From contig JAJZSY010000021.1 of the NCBI GenBank assembly GCA_021849425.1, positions 1 to 42,143 of the forward strand: a stretch of 42,143 nt of DNA, in the 5' to 3' direction. Shown here in pieces: positions 35,650-42,143 of this stretch (the first letter of the stretch is position 1; each line of letters opens with the position of its first letter). A program made the position numbers and the translations under genes. Under the pieces are notes generated by a model. That model had not been told where the DNA came from. It saw only the letters and a program-made list of their open reading frames with translations, and searched no databases. This DNA is from Pseudomonadota bacterium. Lineage in GTDB: Bacteria; Pseudomonadota; Alphaproteobacteria; Acetobacterales; Acetobacteraceae.

Positions 35650-36924
35650 ATGCCGCGGGATCCGGTGCCGGAGCCGCCTTCGCGACGACCGGGGAAGAGC
35701 CTGAAATTCCAGCTGCTGTCGGCGGCGTTTGGTGCTGCGGAGCGGGTGCTGCCGCGCGGGGTGCCGGCGCTGGACGCGGCGGGGATTGCCGCCGCCGCGG
35801 GCGGGGCGATGCCGAATTTCGCGCGCGAGGGGCTGGAGCGGCTCACGGCCTCGCTGGCGGCGGAGACGCGGCTTTCGCTGTTCGGCCGGGTTTCGGTTCG
35901 CTACGACCTGATGCGGCTGGCGCGCAATGCCGAGGCGATCCGGCGGATGCACGCGGCGGCGCCGGAGATTGGCGCGGCACGGGTCGCCGCGCCGGTGTTC
36001 ATCATGGGGCTGCCGCGCTCGGGGACGACGTTTCTGCACACGCTGTTCGGCCATGACCCCGAGGTGCTGGTGCCGCGGGTGTGGCAGACGCTGTATCCGG
36101 CGGCGCGGCCGGTGGGGTTCGATGCGCGGCGGAGCGCCGCCGTGCGCCGGACCGACCGCCAGCTCGACATGTTCGCCGGGATGGCGCCGGAGTTTCCGGC
36201 GATTCACCCGATCGACGCGGACAGCCCGCAGGAATGCAGCGAGATTACCGCGCATGTGTTCCACTCGCTGCGGTTCGACACGACGTTCCGGGTGCCGAGC
36301 TATACGGCCTGGCTGGACGGCGAGGATGACGGGGCGGCCTTCGCGTTTCACCGGCAGTGGCTGCAGGCGATGCAGCACGGGACGGGCGGGCGGTTCTGGG
36401 CGCTGAAATGCCCGGAGCATACGTTTTCGGTCGAGGCGATTCTGCGGACCTATCCGGATGCGCGGTTTGTCGTGGTGCATCGCGACCCGGTGCATGTGTT
36501 CGCCTCGGTCGCGCATATGACGGAGGTGCTGCGGCGGCCGTTCCTGCGGGGGATCGACACAGCGGAGATCGGCCGGCAGGTGACGGAACGGTGGATCGAC
36601 GGGGCGCGGCGGCTGGTGGCGTTCGACCGGAGCGGGGCGGTGCCGGCGGAGCGGCTGGTGAATATCCAGTATGAGACGCTGACGGCGGACCCGATTGGCG
36701 CGGTGGCGGGGATTTACGCGCGATTTGGCGAGACGTTCACGCGGGCGGCGGAGACGGCGATGCGGCAGTATCTCGATGCGGCGCCGCGCGGGGGCTATGG
36801 GCGGAACCGCTACCGGCTGGCGGATTTCGGGATCAATGCCGAGCGGCTGCGGCCGCGCTTTGCCGGATATGTCGAATATTTCGGGGTGCAGGCGCGCAAG
36901 CCGGGCGGGCCGCAGCCGGCCTGA
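35650..36924 (+). CDS. Sulfotransferase-family protein (PAPS-dependent)
   Basis: A 424-residue sulfotransferase. The 5'-phosphosulfate-binding loop GLPRSGTTFLH is at 120-130, and the 3'-phosphate-binding region FVVVHRDPVHVFASV lies near 275-290. LKCPEHTFSVEAIL and the late YGRNRYRLADFGI are typical of the Sulfotransferase_3-type bacterial family. No signal peptide or membrane span is evident, so it should act in the cytosol. The acceptor is unknown. It starts only seven bases after gloA, which makes it the last gene of the lipid A/outer-membrane operon. Confidence 0.87.
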   Translation: MPRDPVPEPPSRRPGKSLKFQLLSAAFGAAERVLPRGVPALDAAGIAAAAGGAMPNFAREGLERLTASLAAETRLSLFGRVSVRYDLMRLARNAEAIRRMHAAAPEIGAARVAAPVFIMGLPRSGTTFLHTLFGHDPEVLVPRVWQTLYPAARPVGFDARRSAAVRRTDRQLDMFAGMAPEFPAIHPIDADSPQECSEITAHVFHSLRFDTTFRVPSYTAWLDGEDDGAAFAFHRQWLQAMQHGTGGRFWALKCPEHTFSVEAILRTYPDARFVVVHRDPVHVFASVAHMTEVLRRPFLRGIDTAEIGRQVTERWIDGARRLVAFDRSGAVPAERLVNIQYETLTADPIGAVAGIYARFGETFTRAAETAMRQYLDAAPRGGYGRNRYRLADFGINAERLRPRFAGYVEYFGVQARKPGGPQPA

Positions 36925-37012
36925 GGGGCGGCTGGGACGATATTTCCAGGGTTTTATAGGAATATGATCCTGTTTGCGCGGGGCGCGGGGCAGGAAGATT
37001 TTCCTTGCGCGG

Positions 37013-37552
37013 TTACCAGCCGAGGAAGGTTTCGTGGTGGTGGGCGAGGCGAGGCGGGGTGTGGCGCCAGAGGCGGGTTGTGGCGCCGCGGAGGGATTCG
37101 GCGAAGCGGAGGGTGGCGAGGTGTTCGCGGCCGGCGCAGATGTCTTCGGCGGTGATGGCGAGGGAGGCGCGGAGTTTCTGGCCGGTGAGGGTTTCGATGG
37201 CGGCGAAGGTGCCGCGGAAGCCGGCGGCGCTGGCGGTGGCGAAGGCGGCGCAGGCGGGGAGGTTTCGCGCCCTGGTGGCGAGCCAGGCGCGGAGCGGGGC
37301 GGCGAGGGAGAGGGCCCAGACCGGGGTTCCGAGGATGACGAGCGCGTAGTCGGCCGGGTTGAGCCTGGTGGGAAGGATTGCCGGCGGGCGGGCGCCAAGG
37401 CAGGTTCCGAGCGCGTGGAGCGCGCCGGGAATGCCGGAGGCGCAGGCGGGGCTGCGGATCATTTCGAGGTCGGCGCCGAATTCCGCGGCGATCATGCTGG
37501 CGATGCGTGCAGTTGTGCCGGTGCGGGAATAGTAAGCGACGAGGACGCGCAT
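37013..37552 (-). CDS. Flavodoxin-like protein
   Basis: A 179-residue flavodoxin-fold protein. MRVLVAYYSRTGTTARIASMI holds the FMN phosphate loop SRTGTT (residues 9-14); YALVILGTPVWALSLAAPLRAWL is the second FMN-binding stretch with the key Trp. The C-terminus is basic and aromatic (RHTPPRLAHHHETFLGW). Likely an FMN electron carrier or quinone reductase-like protein; the partner is not evident. A long, Gly/Glu-rich frame on the opposite strand is its antisense shadow. The 88 bases between it and the sulfotransferase gene contain only a small hairpin, GCAGGAAGATTTTCCTTGC. Confidence 0.85.
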   Translation of the reverse strand: MRVLVAYYSRTGTTARIASMIAAEFGADLEMIRSPACASGIPGALHALGTCLGARPPAILPTRLNPADYALVILGTPVWALSLAAPLRAWLATRARNLPACAAFATASAAGFRGTFAAIETLTGQKLRASLAITAEDICAGREHLATLRFAESLRGATTRLWRHTPPRLAHHHETFLGW

Positions 37553-37720
37553 GGCACTCGGTCCTTCTGTGTAATGAAGATTTTTTATACAGGCGAGACG
37601 CGGGTTTGGGGCGCGAAAGCGGTGAAGCGGGGGTTAATATTTTGATAGTTTATCGACTGCTGGCGCGGATTGTTTACCGATAGGACTGCCGTGGCGTGCG
37701 GTGAACTCGAAGGCAGGGAA

Positions 37721-37736
37721 TGTTTCACGGGAAACA
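37721..37736. promoter_or_regulatory. parS-like palindrome (one mismatch to consensus)
   Basis: TGTTTCACGGGAAACA matches the ParB-binding consensus TGTTTCACGTGAAACA at 15 of 16 positions. It is in a non-coding stretch between the flavodoxin and Tsi6-like genes. ParB binding is inferred, and the mismatch breaks the central palindrome. Confidence 0.45.
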
Positions 37737-37784
37737 ATTGCGGCGGCGCGGGGAGGGTTGCCGGGACGAGCCCGGTGGGGTCGC

Positions 37785-38060
37785 TCAGCCGGCCGGTTTC
37801 AGCCGGGTCCCCGCCGCGCTGATCCGGTGGAGGAGGTCGGCCAGTTCATCGTCCCACCCCTCAATTTCGCGGACAGCGAGGACGCCCAGAATGATCTCCG
37901 CGAGCCGTTCCGGCCCGGCGGTTCCGGCGCAGACTTGCTCAAGATAGATCAGCTGGTTGCGGATGGAGACGAGGGGCGGGAAGTCGGGGCGCCCGGCGAG
38001 CAAAGTCTCGCACCGTTGCAGCGCTTCGGCGAGGTCGGGTTCGAGGCCGTCCATGTCCAT
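37785..38060 (-). CDS. Tsi6-like immunity-family protein (orphan)
   Basis: A 91-residue, mostly alpha-helical protein. It resembles Tsi6 of Pseudomonas aeruginosa: ALQRCETLLAGRPDFPPLVSI parallels the Tsi6 RYPGYEVLLSAEKQL segment, RNQLIYLEQV parallels KQLQYIRSVL, and LAEIILGVLAVREIE parallels HRLTLGSIAVKEFD. Tsi6 neutralises the NAD(P)+-hydrolysing type VI effector Tse6. The ATG at 38060 has AAGGAGC upstream at good spacing; an ATG two codons on is possible. No intact toxin gene is adjacent. A broken short reading frame ends 19 bases upstream. The similarity is from memory of the family and moderate in strength. Confidence 0.65.
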   Translation of the reverse strand: MDMDGLEPDLAEALQRCETLLAGRPDFPPLVSIRNQLIYLEQVCAGTAGPERLAEIILGVLAVREIEGWDDELADLLHRISAAGTRLKPAG

Positions 38061-38079
38061 GTTTTTGCTCCTTCGGCGT

Positions 38080-38307
38080 TCATCCGGGGTTTTGCGCGGC
38101 ACGGGCGATGACGACGAAGGCCTCGCGAATGGCGCGGCCTTCGCCGCCGGTGCGTTCGAGGAGTCATTGGCGATTTTCGCCCAAAGCGCTCGGGACGTCG
38201 GTGTTGGTCTTGTGGGTGTGACGGTCGGCTTCGTCGGGGGTAGGGTAAGTGGTCTCGCGCTTCGGCAACGCGGAAAAAATTGTTGTGGTGGGCAAGCCAA
38301 ATCGCAT
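38080..38307 (-). pseudogene. Possible gene remnant upstream of the Tsi6-like gene, interrupted by one TGA
   Basis: From an ATG at 38307 one frame reads 47 codons (LPKRETTYPTPDEADRHTHK in its middle, ending GENRQ), then a TGA (38166-38164), then 27 more codons (LLERTGGEGRAIREAF near the start) to a TGA at 38082-38080. The residues on both sides of the internal TGA look protein-like and continuous; a CGA-to-TGA change would explain the break. No ribosome site is seen at the ATG. I do not recognise the protein. The remaining bases to 38429 hold no gene that I can see. Confidence 0.35.
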
Positions 38308-38429
38308 AAAATTCATACAAAGCACGATCTAGGAAGTGATTTCTTAGGAGCACATTTCTGAGTCGTCATTGCGAACATCTTTATATGGCCGGGTAGGGAC
38401 ATTGTTTTTGTGCTTAGCGGTAAATATTC

Positions 38430-39845
38430 ATGAGTGATAAAGTACAACGAATTCGCGATCCGATTCATAATCTGATCGAGTTCGGTGCAACGTCAAATTC
38501 AGATCAATACCAGCTCGAGCACGTGCTCTGGAAAGTCATAAAAACGCGGCCGTTCCAGCGATTACGTCGGGTAAAGCAGCTCGGATTTAGTGAGCTTGTT
38601 TTTCCGGGCGCCACACACACGCGCTTTGCTCATAGTATCGGTGTGTTCCATACAGCTCGAAAGCTCGCAGCCGTGATAAATCGCAGCTCTGGCGGAGTCG
38701 GGTTTAATCCTCATAAATGTCGAGTAGCGATGGCCGCAGCTATGGTCCATGACCTTGGGCACGGCATGTTCAGCCACGCCTTTGAGAGCGTGATGAAATC
38801 CCTCGATCTTAGCGAAACGAAGCACGAACTCGTGAGCCAGCGCATGATCCGGGAGACTGAAATTGCCGAAATCCTTAATGACATGAGTAGCTCTTTCGCT
38901 GAAGAAGTTGCGGCGCTCATCGCGGTCAAACCGCCGCGCGACCTTTATGATGCGATTGTCGCTAGCCAGTTCGATGCTGATCGTTTGGATTATATGCAAC
39001 GCGACAGGATGATGACTGGTGTCGGCAGTAGCGGCGTTGACGTGGAATGGCTCCTCCAGAACCTTGAAATCGAGAATGTGCCGATCGCATCCGATGACGA
39101 AGAGGGAGGTTCAGTCACGACATTCGTTGTTGGACCGAAGGCATACCATGTTGCCGAGGGTTATGTGTTGGCACTGTTCCACCTGTATCCGAATGTATAT
39201 TTCCATAAGGCTACGCGCGGAGCAGAGAAAGTATTTGAGGCACTAATACTGCGGGTGTTTAAACTTGTACGAGACGGGCATGCATTGAAGACAGGTTTAC
39301 CAGACAATCACCCATTACTTACCTTTGCTAATGAACCACGAAATCTGGATCGAATTTTGGATCTCGATGATACGACATTGTGGGGAGCTTTACCCATGCT
39401 GGCGGAAGCCATGGACGCTGAAATATGTGGCCGCGCTAAGCAACTCCGAGACCGTGGACTTTTACGCTGCATCGACGTCTGGAGTATGGCGGCTCAAGAA
39501 CTGCCACCCGAAAAACTGGAAGACCGCGAGCGTCGGCGTGCTTGGCTCAATAAGGTGAATGCCGCTTGTGACGAGGTGGGCAGGCGAAAAGCAGAAATGC
39601 CTGATGTTCTTTTTGATAGCTATAAACGGAATCCCTATGAACGGTTTAGGAAAGCTGACACCGTCTTCAATCAGATTCACATCAAACAACCCGGTGGCGT
39701 TCGCGACATGGCTCACCTTTCGGCGGTCGTCGCCAGCGCGGAGCCATTTCGAATTTGTCGTGCATATATCAAGAGGGATGACACGACTACGGAAAATATG
39801 CTAAGGAACATAATAAGAACATTTTCTGGCTCGGCGGTCCGCTGA
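38430..39845 (+). CDS. HD-domain phosphohydrolase (COG1078, YwfO-like)
   Basis: A 471-residue HD-superfamily hydrolase, related to dGTPase/SAMHD1-type enzymes. It starts with RIRDPIHNLIEF, and then shows TRFAHSIGVFH with metal-ligand His68, MVHDLGHGMFSH with His107-Asp108 and His111, and SQFDADRLDYMQRD (179-192) with the last metal-ligand Asp. All catalytic positions are intact. Members hydrolyse (d)NTPs or related nucleotides. The DNA is visibly AT-richer and uses codons (ATA, TTA, AGT, GTA) rare in its neighbours, pointing to horizontal acquisition. A YwgA-like gene follows after 81 bases. In Bacillus, ywfO and ywgA are neighbours too, which supports a functional pair. Confidence 0.88.
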   Translation: MSDKVQRIRDPIHNLIEFGATSNSDQYQLEHVLWKVIKTRPFQRLRRVKQLGFSELVFPGATHTRFAHSIGVFHTARKLAAVINRSSGGVGFNPHKCRVAMAAAMVHDLGHGMFSHAFESVMKSLDLSETKHELVSQRMIRETEIAEILNDMSSSFAEEVAALIAVKPPRDLYDAIVASQFDADRLDYMQRDRMMTGVGSSGVDVEWLLQNLEIENVPIASDDEEGGSVTTFVVGPKAYHVAEGYVLALFHLYPNVYFHKATRGAEKVFEALILRVFKLVRDGHALKTGLPDNHPLLTFANEPRNLDRILDLDDTTLWGALPMLAEAMDAEICGRAKQLRDRGLLRCIDVWSMAAQELPPEKLEDRERRRAWLNKVNAACDEVGRRKAEMPDVLFDSYKRNPYERFRKADTVFNQIHIKQPGGVRDMAHLSAVVASAEPFRICRAYIKRDDTTTENMLRNIIRTFSGSAVR

Positions 39846-39926
39846 AAATACTGAGTCAGAACAAGGGTTTGAGTCGTTATTGATAGCGGAGGGCGGAACG
39901 GCCTTTCGAGACAACGGAGGAGAAAC

Positions 39927-40451
39927 ATGCCGATGCTAGAGCCGCACGCTGTTGCAGCCTGTCTAGTCCGTGAGGCTGGAGGCATTCTGATTGGGCGTAC
40001 GCGGCTTCAGAAAATTGCATGTTTGGCAAAACTGGCAGGACTTCTCGACACGTTCGAGTTCGAATATCGACATTATGGGCCGTTTAGTGAGTCACTTGCA
40101 GCATCGATGGACATCGCCGCCGAGTTGAACTTCGTCGAAGAGCGCGAAAATCAAGCGTCGTGGGGTGGTTGGTATTCTGTTTACCGCATCACAAACCAAA
40201 CGCCGCCAACAGAAAACGATCAACGTTCTAACTTATTGACACAGGCGGCAAAGATCGGAGCAATTCATCTTGAACTCGCAGTAACCGCTGCGTTTCTACA
40301 CGTCAACGAGCGTCTAGACGGCCCAGCAGCTTGGGCCGAGACGGCCCGTCGTAAGCCCGAAAAGGCATTAGGCAATCGGCTGGAAGAGGCGCAAGCGGCG
40401 TATCGCCAATTACTGCCCATTCTGACTCCGACGCCGCTCCCGAAGATCTGA
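39927..40451 (+). CDS. YwgA-like protein, partner of the HD phosphohydrolase
   Basis: A 174-residue protein of unknown function. The N-terminal part (GRTRLQKIACLAKLAG at 23-38, EFEYRHYGPFSESLAA at 44-59) is a recurring pattern of small proteins resembling YwgA and of the SocA/Panacea-like antitoxin fold (RLQK ... HYGPYS). The C-terminal half is helical and charged (KALGNRLEEAQAAYRQLL). GGAGGAG before the ATG is a strong ribosome site. It shares the AT-rich composition of the preceding HD gene and is probably co-transcribed with it. Whether it regulates, senses or inhibits the hydrolase cannot be said from the sequence. Confidence 0.7.
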   Translation: MPMLEPHAVAACLVREAGGILIGRTRLQKIACLAKLAGLLDTFEFEYRHYGPFSESLAASMDIAAELNFVEERENQASWGGWYSVYRITNQTPPTENDQRSNLLTQAAKIGAIHLELAVTAAFLHVNERLDGPAAWAETARRKPEKALGNRLEEAQAAYRQLLPILTPTPLPKI

Positions 40452-40478
40452 GGTCGATGAGTACCGAGGCGATTCGGT

Positions 40479-41009
40479 CTAATCTTTGCCTTCTGATTTA
40501 GCGCCACTCTCATACACCAACATCTGCACGCCGTTGCGGAGAAAAGATTCGGATTCGGTCATACCGATGGCGCCGAGGACGGTGCGACTTGCAAAATTGT
40601 CGGCGCGGGCGATGGCGATGATGCGGGGGAGCGAAATACGGTCGTGGCCGTAGCGGAGGGCGGCGCTGGCGGCTTCGCGGGCGAGGCCGGCGCCGCGGAC
40701 TTCGGGCCACAGGGCGAAGCGGAGGGCAATGCCGCGGCCGTCCGGGCGGTCTTCGAGGCCGGTGATGCCGAGGAAGGCGTTGGTGGACTGGCCGCGGATG
40801 GTCCAGATTCCGTAGCCGTGCGCGCCCCAGGCGGCGATTTCATCCGCGAGTTCCGACGTGGCCTGTTCGGGCGTGCGGACGCCGCCGAGCATCATGGCGA
40901 AGGCGCGGGGGTCGGTTTTCAGGGCGATCAGGTCGTCGCGGTCCGCCCAGCTCACCGGCTCCAGAAGCAGCCGCGCCGTGGTGACGCGCCAGGCGGGGTT
41001 GGTGGTCAT
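40479..41009 (-). CDS. GNAT-family N-acetyltransferase (RimJ-like)
   Basis: A 176-residue acetyltransferase. TTARLLLEPVSWADRDDLIAL is the usual RimJ/RimL-type start; GYGIWTIRGQSTNAFLGITGL and the acetyl-CoA loop LWPEVRGAGLAREAASAAL (R/Q-x-x-G-x-A type) are present, as is the late IAIARADNFASRTVLGAIGM. The substrate is not predictable. The GC-rich sequence marks the return to resident chromosome after the AT-rich insert. It lies 249 bases from ettA, in the same direction, behind a cluster of palindromes. Confidence 0.9.
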   Translation of the reverse strand: MTTNPAWRVTTARLLLEPVSWADRDDLIALKTDPRAFAMMLGGVRTPEQATSELADEIAAWGAHGYGIWTIRGQSTNAFLGITGLEDRPDGRGIALRFALWPEVRGAGLAREAASAALRYGHDRISLPRIIAIARADNFASRTVLGAIGMTESESFLRNGVQMLVYESGAKSEGKD

Positions 41010-41017
41010 GGAGATGG

Positions 41018-41225
41018 CGGGGCTTTGCCCCGGACCCCATCAGGGGCGCTGCCCCTGAACCCCGCCAAGGGCTGAGCCCTTGGAACCGCTTTACGGTTTT
41101 GGTTTTGGGGAGGGCATCCGCGCGATTGCCTTGGCGAAGGCACGTCCATGCCCTCCCCAAAACCAAAACCAGAGGATTCCAAAGGCTCCGCCTTTGGCGG
41201 GGGTGCAGGGGGTAGAACCCCCTGC
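41018..41225. repeat. Cluster of palindromes in the ettA-GNAT intergenic region
   Basis: Five short palindromes follow one another: GGGGCTTTGCCCC (41019-41031), CAGGGGCGCTGCCCCTG (41041-41057), CCAAGGGCTGAGCCCTTGG (41065-41083), CCAAAGGCTCCGCCTTTGG (41179-41197) and GCAGGGGGTAGAACCCCCTGC-type arms (41205-41225). A longer perfect inverted repeat (separate entry) sits among them. The units resemble GGGGCTCTGCCCC-type dispersed repeats of alphaproteobacteria. The interval contains no gene and probably terminates or processes the ettA transcript. Confidence 0.8.
41095..41170. repeat. Perfect 23-bp inverted repeat
   Basis: Arms at 41095-41117 and 41148-41170 are exact reverse complements (GGTTTTGGTTTTGGGGAGGG... 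and its mirror) around a 30-base loop. The loop itself contains TTGCCTTGGCGAAGGCA, a further small stem. It is inside the palindrome cluster between ettA and the GNAT gene. Confidence 0.9.
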
Positions 41226-41258
41226 GTGGGCCCGGAACCAAGACCCTGCATCCGCTGG

Positions 41259-42143
41259 CTACCGGGTGAGGGGGCGGTATTTGATGCGGTGGGGTTCGGT
41301 GGCGTCGGCGCCGAGGCGGCGCCGTTTGTCTTCCTCGTAGTCCTGGAAGTTGCCCTGGAACCACTCGACGTGACTGTCGCCCTCGAAGGCGAGGATGTGG
41401 GTGGCGAGGCGGTCGAGGAACCAGCGGTCATGCGAGATGATGACGGCGCAGCCGGCGAATTCGGCGAGGGCTTCTTCCAGGGCGCGGAGGGTGTCGACGT
41501 CGAGGTCGTTGGTGGGTTCGTCCAACAAGATGACGTTGTGTTCGCCCTTGAGCATTTTCGCGAGGTGGACGCGGTTGCGTTCGCCGCCGGAGAGGATGCC
41601 GACCTTCTTCTGCTGGTCGGAGCCCTTGAAGTTGAAGGCGCCGACATAGGCGCGGGAGGCGACGGTGCGCTTGCCGAGGTGGATGACGTCGGTGCCGCCG
41701 GAGATTTCCTCCCAGACGGTCTTGTTGTCGTCGAGGCTGTCGCGCGACTGGTCGACATAGCCGAGTTTCACGGTGTCGCCGACGGTGAAGGTGCCGGCGT
41801 CGGGTTTTTCGACGCCGGTGATCATCTTGAAGAGGGTGGACTTGCCGGCGCCGTTGGGGCCGATGACGCCGACGATGCCGCCGGGGGGGAGCTTGAAGGA
41901 GAGGCCGTCGATCAGGAGGTTGTCGCCGAAGCCCTTGCGGAGGTCCTGGGCCTCGATGACGGTGCCGCCGAGACGCGGGCCGGGGGGGATGACGATTTCG
42001 GCGACGCCGGAGACCTGCTCGGTCGATTTGGCGAGCATTTCCTCGTAGCGGCTGATGCGGGCCTGGTTTTTCGCCTGGCGGGCCTTGGGGGAGGCGCCGA
42101 TCCATTCGCGCTCTTCCTTGAGGGCGCGCTGGCGGGCGGATTC
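41259..42143 (-). CDS. ettA: Energy-dependent translational throttle protein EttA (ABC-F), 5' end cut by window
   Basis: The frame is open to the window edge, so the start and first ABC domain lie outside. Visible are the linker (ARQAKNQARISRYEEMLAK), then the second ABC domain: Walker A GPNGAGKST, the ABC signature LSGGERNRVHLAK, Walker B VILLDEPTNDLD and switch ISHDRWFLDR. The terminal GADATEPHRIKYRPLTR is the EttA-specific ending. EttA binds the ribosomal E site and gates entry into elongation according to the ADP/ATP ratio. The gene ends beside the palindrome cluster. Confidence 0.96.
   Translation of the reverse strand, partial: ESARQRALKEEREWIGASPKARQAKNQARISRYEEMLAKSTEQVSGVAEIVIPPGPRLGGTVIEAQDLRKGFGDNLLIDGLSFKLPPGGIVGVIGPNGAGKSTLFKMITGVEKPDAGTFTVGDTVKLGYVDQSRDSLDDNKTVWEEISGGTDVIHLGKRTVASRAYVGAFNFKGSDQQKKVGILSGGERNRVHLAKMLKGEHNVILLDEPTNDLDVDTLRALEEALAEFAGCAVIISHDRWFLDRLATHILAFEGDSHVEWFQGNFQDYEEDKRRRLGADATEPHRIKYRPLTR

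Noticed and set aside
36974..37645. 223-codon Gly/Ala/Glu-rich plus-strand frame
   Set aside because: Antisense to the flavodoxin-like gene, whose FMN loops are clear.

Overview
The window is a GC-rich, densely coding chromosomal segment of an alphaproteobacterium. The gene content (indolepyruvate oxidoreductase as one fused chain, LpxI instead of LpxH, trxB next to lrp and lysR genes, an acid-sugar catabolic cluster) and the strong GC bias suggest an Acetobacteraceae member, possibly Acidiphilium-like. That placement is inference from gene content only.

Layout. 1-5067: housekeeping genes on the plus strand (3' part of a DUF255/YyaL-type protein, Mrp Fe-S ATPase, DNA polymerase III chi, a TPR-glycosyltransferase). 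5092-10221: a BaiN/YhiN flavoprotein divergent from a LysR regulator with a strong dyad between them, a WecA-like phosphoglycosyl transferase, two dispersed palindromic repeats and a polytopic membrane protein. 10294-11435: an Mrr-type restriction enzyme and tRNA-Gly(CCC). 11453-17373: a tetronate (threonate/erythronate) catabolic locus. LacI regulator, threonate dehydrogenase, 2-oxo-tetronate isomerase and 3-oxo-tetronate kinase run leftward; a second, YihU-like dehydrogenase and the decarboxylase OtnC run rightward from a shared control region with two operator palindromes. The isomerase-kinase junction has been expanded by 38-bp tandem duplications.

17405-28680: an ABM-domain protein and a DUF2889 protein (coupled), an EmrB-type MFS pump, fused indolepyruvate:ferredoxin oxidoreductase, an AbrB-family membrane protein with a His-rich tandem repeat, LysR, thioredoxin reductase, Lrp and a CtaG-like protein. 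28776-36924: the outer-membrane/lipid A operon bamA-skp-lpxD-fabZ-lpxA-lpxI, continued by glyoxalase I and a sulfotransferase. rseP (usually before bamA) and lpxB (usually after lpxA/lpxI) are absent from their expected places.

37013-42143: accessory and mixed genes: a flavodoxin-like protein, a near-consensus parS-like site, an orphan Tsi6-like immunity gene preceded by a broken short reading frame, and then a clearly AT-richer insert (about 38.28-40.47 kb) carrying an HD phosphohydrolase and a YwgA-like protein. That pair is the best candidate here for an undescribed system. The window closes with a GNAT acetyltransferase, a cluster of palindromes and the 3' part of ettA.
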